Source: SPJN01 sp965229935
Lineage (GTDB): Bacteria > Pseudomonadota > Alphaproteobacteria > SPJN01
Direction: 5' to 3'
Length of the DNA stretch: 64,000 bases
NCBI GenBank assembly: GCA_965229935.1
Contig: CBDDKB010000002.1
Span: 1,798,001-1,862,000 of the forward strand
The stretch's first letter is position 1, and each line of letters opens with the position of its first letter. Shown piece after piece: positions 1 through 7,691 of this stretch. A program made the translations under genes and the position numbers. Below the pieces are notes generated by a model, which did no database searches, was not told the DNA's origin, and worked only from the letters and a program-made list of their open reading frames with translations.

Positions 1-69
1 ACTGCCGCCCTGACGGATGGCAAGCCGCAAATCACGCTTCACAAGGCTTAAAAAGGGCGATGCACTCAA
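1..69 (-). CDS. ccmB: Heme exporter protein CcmB (N-terminal fragment)
   Basis: Partial gene running off the left edge. Reading the minus strand from TTG at 69-67 gives a short N-terminus ending in KRDLRLAIRQGGS, which matches the opening of alphaproteobacterial CcmB, the membrane subunit of the cytochrome c heme-handling ABC complex. The TTG overlaps the ccmA stop (TGA, 68-66), as expected for translational coupling. A GTG at 42-40 in the same frame is an alternative start. About 23 residues are visible, so the call rests on the motif and on its position after ccmA. Confidence 0.6.
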   Translation of the reverse strand, partial: MSASPFLSLVKRDLRLAIRQGGS

Positions 70-704
70 TTTGTGCCCCCCTTTTTCAATATGAGATCAA
101 GCCCGCCCGCAATCTCCATCGGCTGGTGCGTCGCCACAAGCGCAAGACCACCACGGGCACAATGATCCGCCACCAGCGCCGTAATGGCGGCCTGACTGTC
201 GCGATCAAGGCTGGCCAGCGGCTCATCCAGCAGCCAAACCGGGCGCGGGGCCACCAAGGCACGGGCAAAGCTCAACCTTTTTTGCTGTCCTTGGGACAGG
301 ATTGAGGCGGTGTGATCCCGCAACACCCCCAAAGACACGGCATCAAGCGCCTGATCGACGCTTAAACTGCGCTCATTCCCGGCAAAGTCGCGCCAAAAGG
401 CCAGATTCTCACCCACGCTCAACAAGGGTTTGAGGCCAAGGCGATGACCATAAAGGAAGCACTGTTCGGCAAGCTCCACCCCCTGCCCATCGAGGGTGAG
501 ACTTATGCCCCCCTCCTCAGCCCCTAAGAGGCCAGCAAGGGTCAGCAACAACGTCGATTTCCCAACCCCGTTTGGCCCGGTCAAACTGACCGCCTGCCCC
601 CCTGAAAACGCAAAACTTAACCCATGCAGCACGGTGCGGGTGCTGCGCGTTACACACAGCCCGTCAACCGACAGGGACAGGGGGGGAAAGGGCGTCATGC
701 TCAT
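66..704 (-). CDS. ccmA: Cytochrome c biogenesis ABC transporter ATP-binding protein CcmA
   Basis: 212-aa ABC ATPase of normal CcmA length. It shows Walker A GPNGVGKST near residue 43, the signature LSQGQQKR near 137 and Walker B VWLLDEPLASLD near 155. CcmA is the cytoplasmic ATPase of the CcmABCDE system, which uses ATP hydrolysis to release holo-CcmE from CcmC during periplasmic cytochrome c maturation. The ccmB start follows with overlap. The upstream crotonase gene overlaps the start by 4 nt (ATGA), so the three are probably cotranscribed. Location beside acnA is common in Alphaproteobacteria. Confidence 0.93.
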   Translation of the reverse strand: MSMTPFPPLSLSVDGLCVTRSTRTVLHGLSFAFSGGQAVSLTGPNGVGKSTLLLTLAGLLGAEEGGISLTLDGQGVELAEQCFLYGHRLGLKPLLSVGENLAFWRDFAGNERSLSVDQALDAVSLGVLRDHTASILSQGQQKRLSFARALVAPRPVWLLDEPLASLDRDSQAAITALVADHCARGGLALVATHQPMEIAGGLDLILKKGGTN

Positions 705-1501
705 ATTTCGTCGAAGCTTCCACCACGTCCGCGCCCGGCAGCAAAACGGGCGGCGCCTGTGCGTGCCTCGTCCGCCTTGAGCGCATGGCGGCCATGCACG
801 GTTTCGTTCTGCATCGCCTGATCATAGCCCATGCCCCATTGTTCAAGGGCACTTAACCGATCATGGCGCATGCAGATTTGCGGAAACTCGCATAACTGCT
901 TGGCAAGCAGCTTCGCCTCCACCAAGGCCTCACCCTTTGCCGCCTTGCGATTGGCAAGCCCCATCATGATGGCTTCGTCCGCGCCAACAGGCCGACCCGT
1001 TAAAATCAAATCCATTGCATGGCCTTGCCCGATCAGGCGGGGCAGACGCACCGTCCCCCCATCGATCAGGGGCACGCCCCAGCGACGACAAAAAACGCCC
1101 AGAACCGCGTCTTCGGCGACCACGCGCAAATCGCACCACAAGGCAAGCTCCAACCCGCCGGCAACGGCGTGACCTTCAATAGCGGCGATCACAGGTTTAT
1201 TGAGGATAAAGCGGCTGGGCCCCATCGGCCCCAGATCAAGCCTGTCAAACTCATCCCCCATCTTGGGCATGGTCACGGGATTGGCCCCCTCGCCCGTGGC
1301 GACAGCCTTTAGGTCGGCGCCTGCGCAAAAGGCACCGGACGATCCTGTCAGAATCCCGACCTTTTTCGTGTCGTCAGCATCAAAGGCGGCAAAGGCATCG
1401 GCCAGCGCGCGGGCCGTGTCACCATCAACCGCATTGCGCCGTTCGGGCCGGTCGATTGTGACGATGGTCACCTCATCCTTATGTTCAATTTTGACTGTCA
1501 C
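701..1501 (-). CDS. Enoyl-CoA hydratase/isomerase (crotonase) family protein
   Basis: 266-aa crotonase-fold protein. I start it at GTG 1501 (VTVKIEHKDEVTIV), where homology to the family begins; the open frame reaches further upstream into the acnA promoter region. The oxyanion-hole segment FCAGADLKA and the helix AGGLELALWCDLR carry the first catalytic Glu (E144 in rat crotonase). At the position of the second (E164) the sequence reads FCRRWGVPLIDGG, without Glu. Members of this subgroup are often annotated enoyl-CoA hydratase, but loss of the second Glu makes classical hydration unlikely, so the substrate is unknown. It is divergent from acnA and 4 nt overlapping with ccmA. Confidence 0.85.
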   Translation of the reverse strand: MTVKIEHKDEVTIVTIDRPERRNAVDGDTARALADAFAAFDADDTKKVGILTGSSGAFCAGADLKAVATGEGANPVTMPKMGDEFDRLDLGPMGPSRFILNKPVIAAIEGHAVAGGLELALWCDLRVVAEDAVLGVFCRRWGVPLIDGGTVRLPRLIGQGHAMDLILTGRPVGADEAIMMGLANRKAAKGEALVEAKLLAKQLCEFPQICMRHDRLSALEQWGMGYDQAMQNETVHGRHALKADEARTGAARFAAGRGRGGSFDEI

Positions 1502-1613
1502 GAAACTCTCATTAAAATTTATGCCGAATGGGGCTACTATGGCTGGAAGTGCCGGATTTTTGAAGCCTAAACGGCCCATCATCCGCATAAGAAGACACAA
1601 AGAGGAACCTGAC

Positions 1614-4328
1614 ATGGCTGCACCCGTACAAACACTTGGTCAAGATACGCTGAAAACCAAATCCAAGCTGACGGTGGGCAAGAAAACCTATACCTATTAT
1701 TCTGTCCCCAAGGCGGCAAAGGCACTGGGCCTTGAGTTTGACCGCCTGCCATTTTCCCTGAAAGTCATTTTGGAAAATCTGTTGCGCTATGAAGATGGCG
1801 ACACGGTGAAGGCGCAGGATATCAAGGCGCTGGGCACATGGCTGAAGCGGAAAAAGAACCCGAAGGAGATTGCCTATCGCCCTGCCCGCGTGCTGATGCA
1901 GGATTTTACGGGGGTGCCTGCGGTGGTGGACCTTGCCTCCATGCGCGATGCGATGACAGCATTGGGCGCCAACCCGAAAAAGATCAACCCGCTGGCCCCG
2001 GTTGATCTGGTCATTGACCATTCGGTGATGGTGGATCATTTCGGCACCCAACAGGCGTTCAAAGAAAATGTCACGCTGGAATATGCGCGCAATGATGAAC
2101 GCTATAAATTCCTGCGCTGGGGCCAACAGGCATTTGATAATTTCCGCGTTGTGCCGCCCGGCACTGGCATCTGCCATCAGGTCAATCTTGAATATCTGGC
2201 GCAAACCGTGTGGACGGGCAAAGGGCTGGATGAAAAAGGCAACAAGGTTGATGTTGCCTATCCCGACACGCTGGTCGGCACCGACAGCCACACAACCATG
2301 GTCAATGGCCTTGCGGTTCTGGGTTGGGGCGTCGGCGGGATCGAGGCTGAGGCCGCGATGCTGGGCCAGCCCATTTCGATGCTGTTGCCCGAAGTGATCG
2401 GCTTTAAACTGACAGGCAAAATTCAGGAAGGGCTGACCGCAACCGACCTTGTTTTGACGGTCACGCAAATGCTGCGCCAAAAGGGCGTGGTTGGGAAGTT
2501 TGTTGAGTTTTACGGCCCCGGCCTTGATGCCCTGTCATTGGCTGACCGGGCAACCATCGCCAATATGGCCCCTGAATATGGGGCAACTTGCGGCTTCTTC
2601 CCCATTGATGATGAAACCATCAACTATCTGAAGGCAACGGGCCGCGCGCCTGCCCGCATCGCATTGACGGAGGCCTATGCCAAAAAGCAGGGCATGTGGC
2701 GCACCAAACGCACAAAGGACCCGGTTTTCACCGACACGTTGGAACTTGATATTTCCACAATCGAACCATCCTTGGCAGGGCCCAAACGCCCGCAAGATCG
2801 CGTCGGGCTGAAGGACGTTGCGACGAACTTCAACGATGCCCTTGTCGGTGAATATGGCAAGGGGGATGAGGGTGACAGGCGCGTCAAGGTCAGGGGCGAG
2901 GATTTCGACCTTGGTCACGGCGATGTGGTCATCGCCGCGATCACAAGCTGCACCAATACCTCCAACCCCTCTGTCATGATTGGGGCGGGGCTGTTGGCGC
3001 GCAATGCGGCGAAACTTGGCATGAAGGTCAAGCCGTGGGTCAAAACCTCCCTCGCGCCGGGTAGTCAGGTGGTGACGGATTATTTGCAGGCAGCGGGCCT
3101 GCAGAAGGAGCTGAATAAGCTGGGTTTTAATATTGTGGGTTATGGCTGCACGACCTGTATCGGTAATTCAGGGCCCCTGCCCCCCAATATCAGCAAGGCA
3201 GTGGCAGACGCAGATTTGGCCGTTTCATCCGTTTTGTCAGGCAATCGCAATTTTGAAGGCCGGGTCAATCAACAGGTGCGGGCAAATTACCTTGCCTCTC
3301 CCCCCTTGGTCGTCGCCTATGCCTTGGCCGGGTCCACCAAGCTGAACCTGACCACGGACCCGATTGGGCAGGACCGCAAGGGCAATCCGGTGTATTTGAA
3401 GGACATTTGGCCCACAAACGCCGAGATTACCGAAACCATTCGCAAGACCGTGACGCGCAAGGCGTTCCGTGACCGCTATAAGGATGTGTTCACCGGGGAT
3501 GCGGGCTGGCGCAAGATCAAGGCGGGGGAAGGGTTGACCTATGACTTTGATCCCAAATCAACCTATGTCCAGAACCCGCCCTATTTTGATGGGATGGGCA
3601 TGGCGCTTGACCCAATTTCGGATGTTGAAAATGCCCGCGTGCTGGGCCTGTTCGGCGATTCCATCACAACCGATCATATCAGCCCCGCTGGCGTCATCAA
3701 AAAGGACAGCCCCGCAGGCAGCTATCTGATCAAGAACAAGGTCAAGCAAGCCGACTTTAACTCCTACGGCTCACGCCGCGGCAATCATGAGGTGATGATG
3801 CGCGGCACCTTTGCCAATATCCGCATCAAGAACGAAATGGTCCCGGGTGTCGAGGGGGGCGTGACCGTCCACCACCCAAGCGGCACACAAATGCCGATCT
3901 ATGACGCGGCCATGCAGTATCAGAAAGACGGTGTGCCGCTGGTCGTTGTGGCGGGCAAGGAATATGGCACAGGCTCCTCCCGCGATTGGGCAGCAAAGGG
4001 CACGAACCTATTGGGGGTTAAGGCTGTGATCGCAGAAAGCTTTGAACGCATTCACCGCTCCAACCTTGTGGGGATGGGTGTTCTGCCCCTGCAGTTTGAG
4101 GAAGGCACCAGCCGCAAATCGCTGGGCATGGACGGGTCTGAAACCGTGACCCTGCCGGGCCTTGCAAAGGGGATCAAGCCGCGCATGACCGTGACGGCTG
4201 AAATCACCTTTAAGAACGGCAAGACAAAATCCGTGCCGCTATTGCTGCGCATCGATACAGGCAATGAGGTGAGCTATTTCAAGAATGGCGGCATCTTGCA
4301 TTACGTGCTGCGCAATTTGGCAGGGTAA
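1614..4328 (+). CDS. acnA: Aconitate hydratase A
   Basis: 904-aa cytosolic aconitase of the AcnA/IRP type, interconverting citrate and isocitrate in the TCA cycle. The start is ATG 1614 (MAAPVQTLGQDTLKTKSKL), preceded by an AGAGGA ribosome-binding site; the frame is open further upstream but that part is not aconitase-like. The 4Fe-4S ligands are visible as Cys446 in ITSCTNTSNPS and Cys512/Cys515 in GYGCTTCIGNSG, with the spacing of E. coli AcnA. The swivel domain motif KEYGTGSSRDWAAKG lies in the C-terminal quarter. It is monocistronic on the plus strand and followed by palindromic repeats. Confidence 0.97.
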   Translation: MAAPVQTLGQDTLKTKSKLTVGKKTYTYYSVPKAAKALGLEFDRLPFSLKVILENLLRYEDGDTVKAQDIKALGTWLKRKKNPKEIAYRPARVLMQDFTGVPAVVDLASMRDAMTALGANPKKINPLAPVDLVIDHSVMVDHFGTQQAFKENVTLEYARNDERYKFLRWGQQAFDNFRVVPPGTGICHQVNLEYLAQTVWTGKGLDEKGNKVDVAYPDTLVGTDSHTTMVNGLAVLGWGVGGIEAEAAMLGQPISMLLPEVIGFKLTGKIQEGLTATDLVLTVTQMLRQKGVVGKFVEFYGPGLDALSLADRATIANMAPEYGATCGFFPIDDETINYLKATGRAPARIALTEAYAKKQGMWRTKRTKDPVFTDTLELDISTIEPSLAGPKRPQDRVGLKDVATNFNDALVGEYGKGDEGDRRVKVRGEDFDLGHGDVVIAAITSCTNTSNPSVMIGAGLLARNAAKLGMKVKPWVKTSLAPGSQVVTDYLQAAGLQKELNKLGFNIVGYGCTTCIGNSGPLPPNISKAVADADLAVSSVLSGNRNFEGRVNQQVRANYLASPPLVVAYALAGSTKLNLTTDPIGQDRKGNPVYLKDIWPTNAEITETIRKTVTRKAFRDRYKDVFTGDAGWRKIKAGEGLTYDFDPKSTYVQNPPYFDGMGMALDPISDVENARVLGLFGDSITTDHISPAGVIKKDSPAGSYLIKNKVKQADFNSYGSRRGNHEVMMRGTFANIRIKNEMVPGVEGGVTVHHPSGTQMPIYDAAMQYQKDGVPLVVVAGKEYGTGSSRDWAAKGTNLLGVKAVIAESFERIHRSNLVGMGVLPLQFEEGTSRKSLGMDGSETVTLPGLAKGIKPRMTVTAEITFKNGKTKSVPLLLRIDTGNEVSYFKNGGILHYVLRNLAG

Positions 4329-4339
4329 TCCCCCGCACC

Positions 4340-4551
4340 GTCACCCCGGACAAGCACCAGCGCGATCCGGGGTCCATACTGCCGATCAACCGCTGCAATG
4401 GATCCCGGATAGCGTTTCACGCTTCCGGGATGACGGATGAAAATGACCTTTGTCTATCCGCATAGACCGTCATGCCGGATTTAATCCGGCATCCAGAGCA
4501 ACTAAGTGAAAGCATCTTCGGGCTGGACCCCTGATCAAGTCTGGGGTGACG
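4340..4551. repeat. Cluster of four intergenic palindromic (REP-like) elements
   Basis: The 228-bp space between the convergent acnA and the Spy-like gene is filled by hairpin-forming units: ACCCCGGA/TCCGGGGT arms at 4343-4350 and 4366-4373; ATCCCGGA/TCCGGGAT at 4402-4409 and 4424-4431, with an AGCG/CGCT extension; TGCCGGAT/ATCCGGCA at 4473-4480 and 4484-4491; and an imperfect ACCCC/GGGGT pair at 4527-4547. These look like the dispersed CCGGA palindromes common between alphaproteobacterial genes. They could stop transcription from both sides. Confidence 0.75.
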
Positions 4552-4556
4552 ATTTC

Positions 4557-5045
4557 TCAATCATCATCATGATGCTCATACCGCTCACCGCGTCGATGGG
4601 GTGGGCGGTCGGGGAAGAAACCATATTCAAAAAACTCTTCCCGTTCATGATCTGACAGGATGCGGGCACTGTCCAGAACCGCTTGATTGGTCAGGGCGCG
4701 CACCCGGTCCATCGCCTGATCGACCTGTTGCTGCGCAGCGATTACCGCATTTTCATCATAGCTGGGCGCGGTTAGGGCTGCGGTCAGCGCGCGGCGGGCC
4801 GCAATCATCGCGCGGAATTCCCGATGCAGCGCACGGCGGCTATCGCGCCAAATATCGCGCACCTGATCGCGGCTTTCATCCGACAAATGTTCAAGCTGGC
4901 GCGGGCCCAACCCATGATGCATCCCATCACGCGGCCCCATCATCCCACCCCGATGCATAACAGGGCCCAAGAAGACGGCGACAGCAAAAATATTCACTGC
5001 GACGGACACAAACAGGGCGATGGCAAGCAGGCGGTTCCGGCTCAT
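4557..5045 (-). CDS. Spy/CnrR-like periplasmic heavy-metal-resistance family protein
   Basis: 162 aa. An N-terminal hydrophobic segment (about 6-28) anchors or exports the protein. It is followed by a Met/His/Gly-rich stretch (HRGGMMGPRDGMHHG) and a charged helical hairpin with DQVRDIWRDSRRALHREFR and later QQVDQAMDRVRALT, the pattern of the Spy/CpxP/CnrR-ZraP superfamily. The tail is rich in His and Asp (RRGERYEHHDDD), suggesting metal binding. Such proteins act as periplasmic metal sensors or chaperones. The gene overlaps the anti-sigma gene by 4 nt, so it probably takes part in the same ECF sigma circuit, as CnrX does in cnrYXH. Confidence 0.7.
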   Translation of the reverse strand: MSRNRLLAIALFVSVAVNIFAVAVFLGPVMHRGGMMGPRDGMHHGLGPRQLEHLSDESRDQVRDIWRDSRRALHREFRAMIAARRALTAALTAPSYDENAVIAAQQQVDQAMDRVRALTNQAVLDSARILSDHEREEFFEYGFFPDRPPHRRGERYEHHDDD

Positions 5046-5374
5046 GGTGTTCCTCCCAATTCAATTGCGGGGTCAAACCCGGTGCCCAACACAAGCGTAT
5101 TAAAACTGGCGGACGCAAACTGCGTGCCCTGATCGGTGATTTGCCGGGTCGGCATCAACTCAGGTGCAAGGCCAAGGCCCATCACCGCCACAAGGGCAAA
5201 GGCGGTCAAAGGCTGCCACACCGGACCAAAGGGCCAGAAAATTTGGCCAAGATTGCGCCAGCTAACTTTGGTTTGCGCCGCGTCGAAATCTGCCATGATG
5301 CGGCCCATCAGGGCGGCGTCTGGTTGCGGCGGTGCGGCCTTCTGCAACAAGCGATCAAGCTGTTTGTCATCCAT
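5042..5374 (-). CDS. Putative anti-sigma factor, single-pass membrane protein
   Basis: 110 aa: a cytoplasmic N-terminal part (about 1-50, beginning MDDKQLDRLLQKAAPPQPD), one transmembrane segment around WQPLTAFALVAVMGLGLAP, and a short periplasmic tail. The N-terminus resembles the short anti-sigma helices of DUF-type ECF regulators. It overlaps the upstream sigma-factor gene by 8 nt and the downstream Spy-like gene by 4 nt, the usual sigma / anti-sigma / periplasmic sensor order. The function is inferred mainly from this context and from size and topology. Confidence 0.65.
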   Translation of the reverse strand: MDDKQLDRLLQKAAPPQPDAALMGRIMADFDAAQTKVSWRNLGQIFWPFGPVWQPLTAFALVAVMGLGLAPELMPTRQITDQGTQFASASFNTLVLGTGFDPAIELGGTP

Positions 5375-5984
5375 GTCCTATGCCCTCCATCAAGTCTTGC
5401 TGCTGGTCCTGCAGCAATTGTTTCAGCCCCTTGCGGGCCCGGGCGATCAGGGATTGGAACGCATCAGCCCCGATGTCCATCACCCCTGCCCCTTCATCTA
5501 TCGACAGACCATCAAAATAATAAAGCGTGATCGCCACCCGTTGCCGCGCCGGTAGATGCGCAATGGCCTGCTCAAGCGTGGCGCTTGCCTCCAGCGCCTC
5601 ATACTGCTCCTGCTGATCAGGTCTGTCATCGGCAAGATCAAGCAGGCTGTCCGGGCCCGGTTGGTCGGGCCGCTCTTTCCGCAGCTGATCAATCCACAGA
5701 TTTTTGACCACCCGATAAAGCCAGGTTGACAGGTGCGCCTTTGGCTTCCATTTGGGGGCAGCGAGCCAAAGCCTTGCCATCGCTTCCTGCGTCAGGTCAT
5801 CGGCAATATCGGCGCGGCCCGCAAAGGCCAAGGCCATCCGCCATGTGGGCGCAAGATATCGATCCAGCAAGGTGCGGCAGGCGCGTTTATCACCCGCCGC
5901 AACCCGACGCATCAATTCTGCATCCTCGTCATATGCCGCCATCATAATGGGTGCAGCATAGGCTGACAGCGCACCTGTCACCAA
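5367..5984 (-). CDS. ECF-type RNA polymerase sigma factor
   Basis: Up to 205 aa. Sigma region 2 is visible (LLDRYLAPTWRMALAFAG, DDLTQEAMARLW, STWLYRVVKNLWIDQLRK), as is region 4 (LEQAIAHLPARQRVAITLYY, FDGLSIDEGAGVMDIG, AFQSLIARARKGL). It directs RNA polymerase to its own regulon. The listed start is TTG 5984 right after the EF-hand stop; GTG 5981 or ATG 5945 (MMAAYDEDAELMRRV) are alternatives, and the last gives the most typical N-terminus. It sits 3 bp after the EF-hand gene and overlaps the anti-sigma gene, so all four are probably one operon with autoregulation. Confidence 0.9.
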   Translation of the reverse strand: MVTGALSAYAAPIMMAAYDEDAELMRRVAAGDKRACRTLLDRYLAPTWRMALAFAGRADIADDLTQEAMARLWLAAPKWKPKAHLSTWLYRVVKNLWIDQLRKERPDQPGPDSLLDLADDRPDQQEQYEALEASATLEQAIAHLPARQRVAITLYYFDGLSIDEGAGVMDIGADAFQSLIARARKGLKQLLQDQQQDLMEGIGHG

Positions 5985-5987
5985 GCC

Positions 5988-6524
5988 TTACCAACGCGGG
6001 CGGCGGTGATCATCATCGTCATCTTCATAGCGGTCATCATCGTGATACCGCTTTTTCTTCATATGATGACGCATACCCATATGGGCGTCTTTGGCCTCCT
6101 CCCGGCTAAGGGCGCCATCGCCATCCTTATCGGCGCGGTCGAACATGGCGGCGCGGCGCTTGTCCATATCCTTACCTTTGGGCTTGTCAGCTTCGGTCAA
6201 AAAGCCGTCACCATTCTGGTCCATGCGATCAAACATGCGATCAGCGCGAGCGGCATAGTCGCTTTTCCCGGCGGCCTTGAACTCGTCACGGCTGATTTTG
6301 CCATCACCATTTGTGTCTTTCTTGTCGTGACGCGCCTTGCGATGGGCGGCAATTTCCTCACGCGTCAGCTTGCCATCACCATTGGCGTCAACCTGGTTGA
6401 AATAATGGTCGGCACGCTCTTTACGCATATCCTTGTGGGAATCAGCGATGACAGCGCCTGTAAAGGTCAGCGCCACAATCCCGGCAAGGGCGGGCAGGCT
6501 GTAAAAACGTATCTTTTGGGTCAT
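5988..6524 (-). CDS. Periplasmic EF-hand calcium-binding protein
   Basis: 178 aa with an N-terminal signal peptide (about 1-27, hydrophobic SLPALAGIVALTFTGAVIADS). Four EF-hand loops are visible: DANGDGKLTREE, DTNGDGKISRDE, DQNGDGFLTEAD and DKDGDGALSREE, so it should bind up to four calcium ions. The tail is extremely charged (KKKRYHDDDRYEDDDDDHRR). The start ATG 6524 has a GGAG Shine-Dalgarno 7 nt upstream. It is the first gene of the ECF sigma operon and may be either its sensor or its main target. Confidence 0.88.
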   Translation of the reverse strand: MTQKIRFYSLPALAGIVALTFTGAVIADSHKDMRKERADHYFNQVDANGDGKLTREEIAAHRKARHDKKDTNGDGKISRDEFKAAGKSDYAARADRMFDRMDQNGDGFLTEADKPKGKDMDKRRAAMFDRADKDGDGALSREEAKDAHMGMRHHMKKKRYHDDDRYEDDDDDHRRPRW

Positions 6525-6545
6525 TTTATGCTCCGTTCAAACCGG

Positions 6546-6565
6546 CCTCCCGTTTTTGTGGGAGG
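6546..6565 (-). promoter_or_regulatory. Hairpin in the leader of the EF-hand/ECF operon
   Basis: CCTCCC and GGGAGG arms (6546-6551 and 6560-6565) around an 8-nt loop, 21 bp upstream of the EF-hand start codon. There is no T-run on the minus strand, so it is not a clear terminator. It could affect translation or mRNA stability. Weak call. Confidence 0.3.
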
Positions 6566-6704
6566 GGGGAGGCCTAGGGGTATGATCCCGAACAGACAGT
6601 TCACCGACTTTTCGCCGACTGTTTGGGGCTCATACTCGTTAAACGGGGCAGCGGCAAAAATCTGTCGCTGTTTATTGAGATTTTTTTGGCTGACCTACAG
6701 CGGC

Positions 6705-7691
6705 CTACATCAGCGCCATATAGGCCACAACCGCCAGACCGACAATCGCCACAAGCCCCGCAGCGATCAGGGCCAGCGGCAGGTCATTATTATTCGCGCT
6801 GGCATTGGCACCCTGTGCGTTCAAGATGGCTTCCATTTCCGCCGATGCTGAATTGGGGTCAAGGGTCATATCATCAGTGCGCGGTTCTTCACCCAACAGG
6901 CGGTCAGCACGATAAACCATCACCGTTGTGTTGTCCTGACGGCGGCGGCCTGCATCCGTCACGGCCTGCAACAGTTTTTGCACCAGCTCATCCACGGGGT
7001 TATCGCCATGCTTGACGACAATCTCGTTAATCTTGTTGTTCGGCAGGGTTTGCAATCCGTCAGACGCCAGCACAAGCACATCACCCTTATGGATCGGCAA
7101 TGGGTCATGAGGCAGGTCGATCAGGGTCAACTCCTCCCCCACAACGGCAGAGCGCAACGCATTGCGGCGCGGGTCTTTCGACGCCTCCTCAACTGTCATG
7201 CGGCCTTCCTTGACGAACTGAGCCAAGACAGGCGCCATGGAATGATCGTCATTGATTTGCATGATCCGGCCAGACGAAACGAGGTAAAGGGGCGAATCCC
7301 CCACGCTGATCCAGCGCGCGCCCTGATCGGTCAGTTGCACAGCCACAAGCGTACAGCCCATCCCCTCAAGGTCTGGATTGTTCTCAACCTCTTGCGCGAT
7401 ACCGACATTGGCCGCATCAAGCGCCGCCATAAATCGTTCAGACACCGGGCCATCAGAGCCCATGAAGTGATCGGTGAAATAGCGTACGGCGATATCAGAC
7501 GCCTCTGCCCCGCCGGCATGGCCACCCATACCGTCGGCCAACACCATCAACAGCTCACCGGGGTCTTCATCAGTTGAAGCTGTCAGGCATGAAACTTTGT
7601 AATCATCTTCCTGATAATCACGCCCGCCCTGCATTTGATCAGCAGCGACGCGGGAATCCTGAAAGCTCATTTTTTCTGTCTCACTCATCAT
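6705..7691 (-). CDS. PP2C-type Ser/Thr protein phosphatase, membrane-anchored
   Basis: 328 aa. PP2C metal-binding motifs are visible: GGRDYQEDDY near residue 22, VLADGMGGHAGG near 50, ASDGLQTL near 200 and RRQDNTTVMVYR near 260. A C-terminal transmembrane helix (LALIAAGLVAIVGLAVVAYMAL, given in two parts: LALIAAGLVAIV then GLAVVAYMAL) makes it a tail-anchored cytoplasmic enzyme. It should dephosphorylate phospho-Ser/Thr on the kinase and FHA proteins upstream. Two consecutive ATG codons (7691 and 7688) lie inside the end of the FHA gene, so the two are coupled. Related to PppA/Stp phosphatases. Confidence 0.92.
   Translation of the reverse strand: MMSETEKMSFQDSRVAADQMQGGRDYQEDDYKVSCLTASTDEDPGELLMVLADGMGGHAGGAEASDIAVRYFTDHFMGSDGPVSERFMAALDAANVGIAQEVENNPDLEGMGCTLVAVQLTDQGARWISVGDSPLYLVSSGRIMQINDDHSMAPVLAQFVKEGRMTVEEASKDPRRNALRSAVVGEELTLIDLPHDPLPIHKGDVLVLASDGLQTLPNNKINEIVVKHGDNPVDELVQKLLQAVTDAGRRRQDNTTVMVYRADRLLGEEPRTDDMTLDPNSASAEMEAILNAQGANASANNNDLPLALIAAGLVAIVGLAVVAYMALM

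Noticed and set aside
1512..2480. 322-codon open frame antisense to acnA
   Set aside because: Shadow of a strongly conserved aconitase gene; composition (Gln/His/Arg-rich) and lack of motifs argue against a real protein.
6006..6851. 281-codon plus-strand frame over the EF-hand gene
   Set aside because: Antisense to repeated Asp/Gly codons, giving an Ile/Val-rich artefact with no ribosome-binding site.
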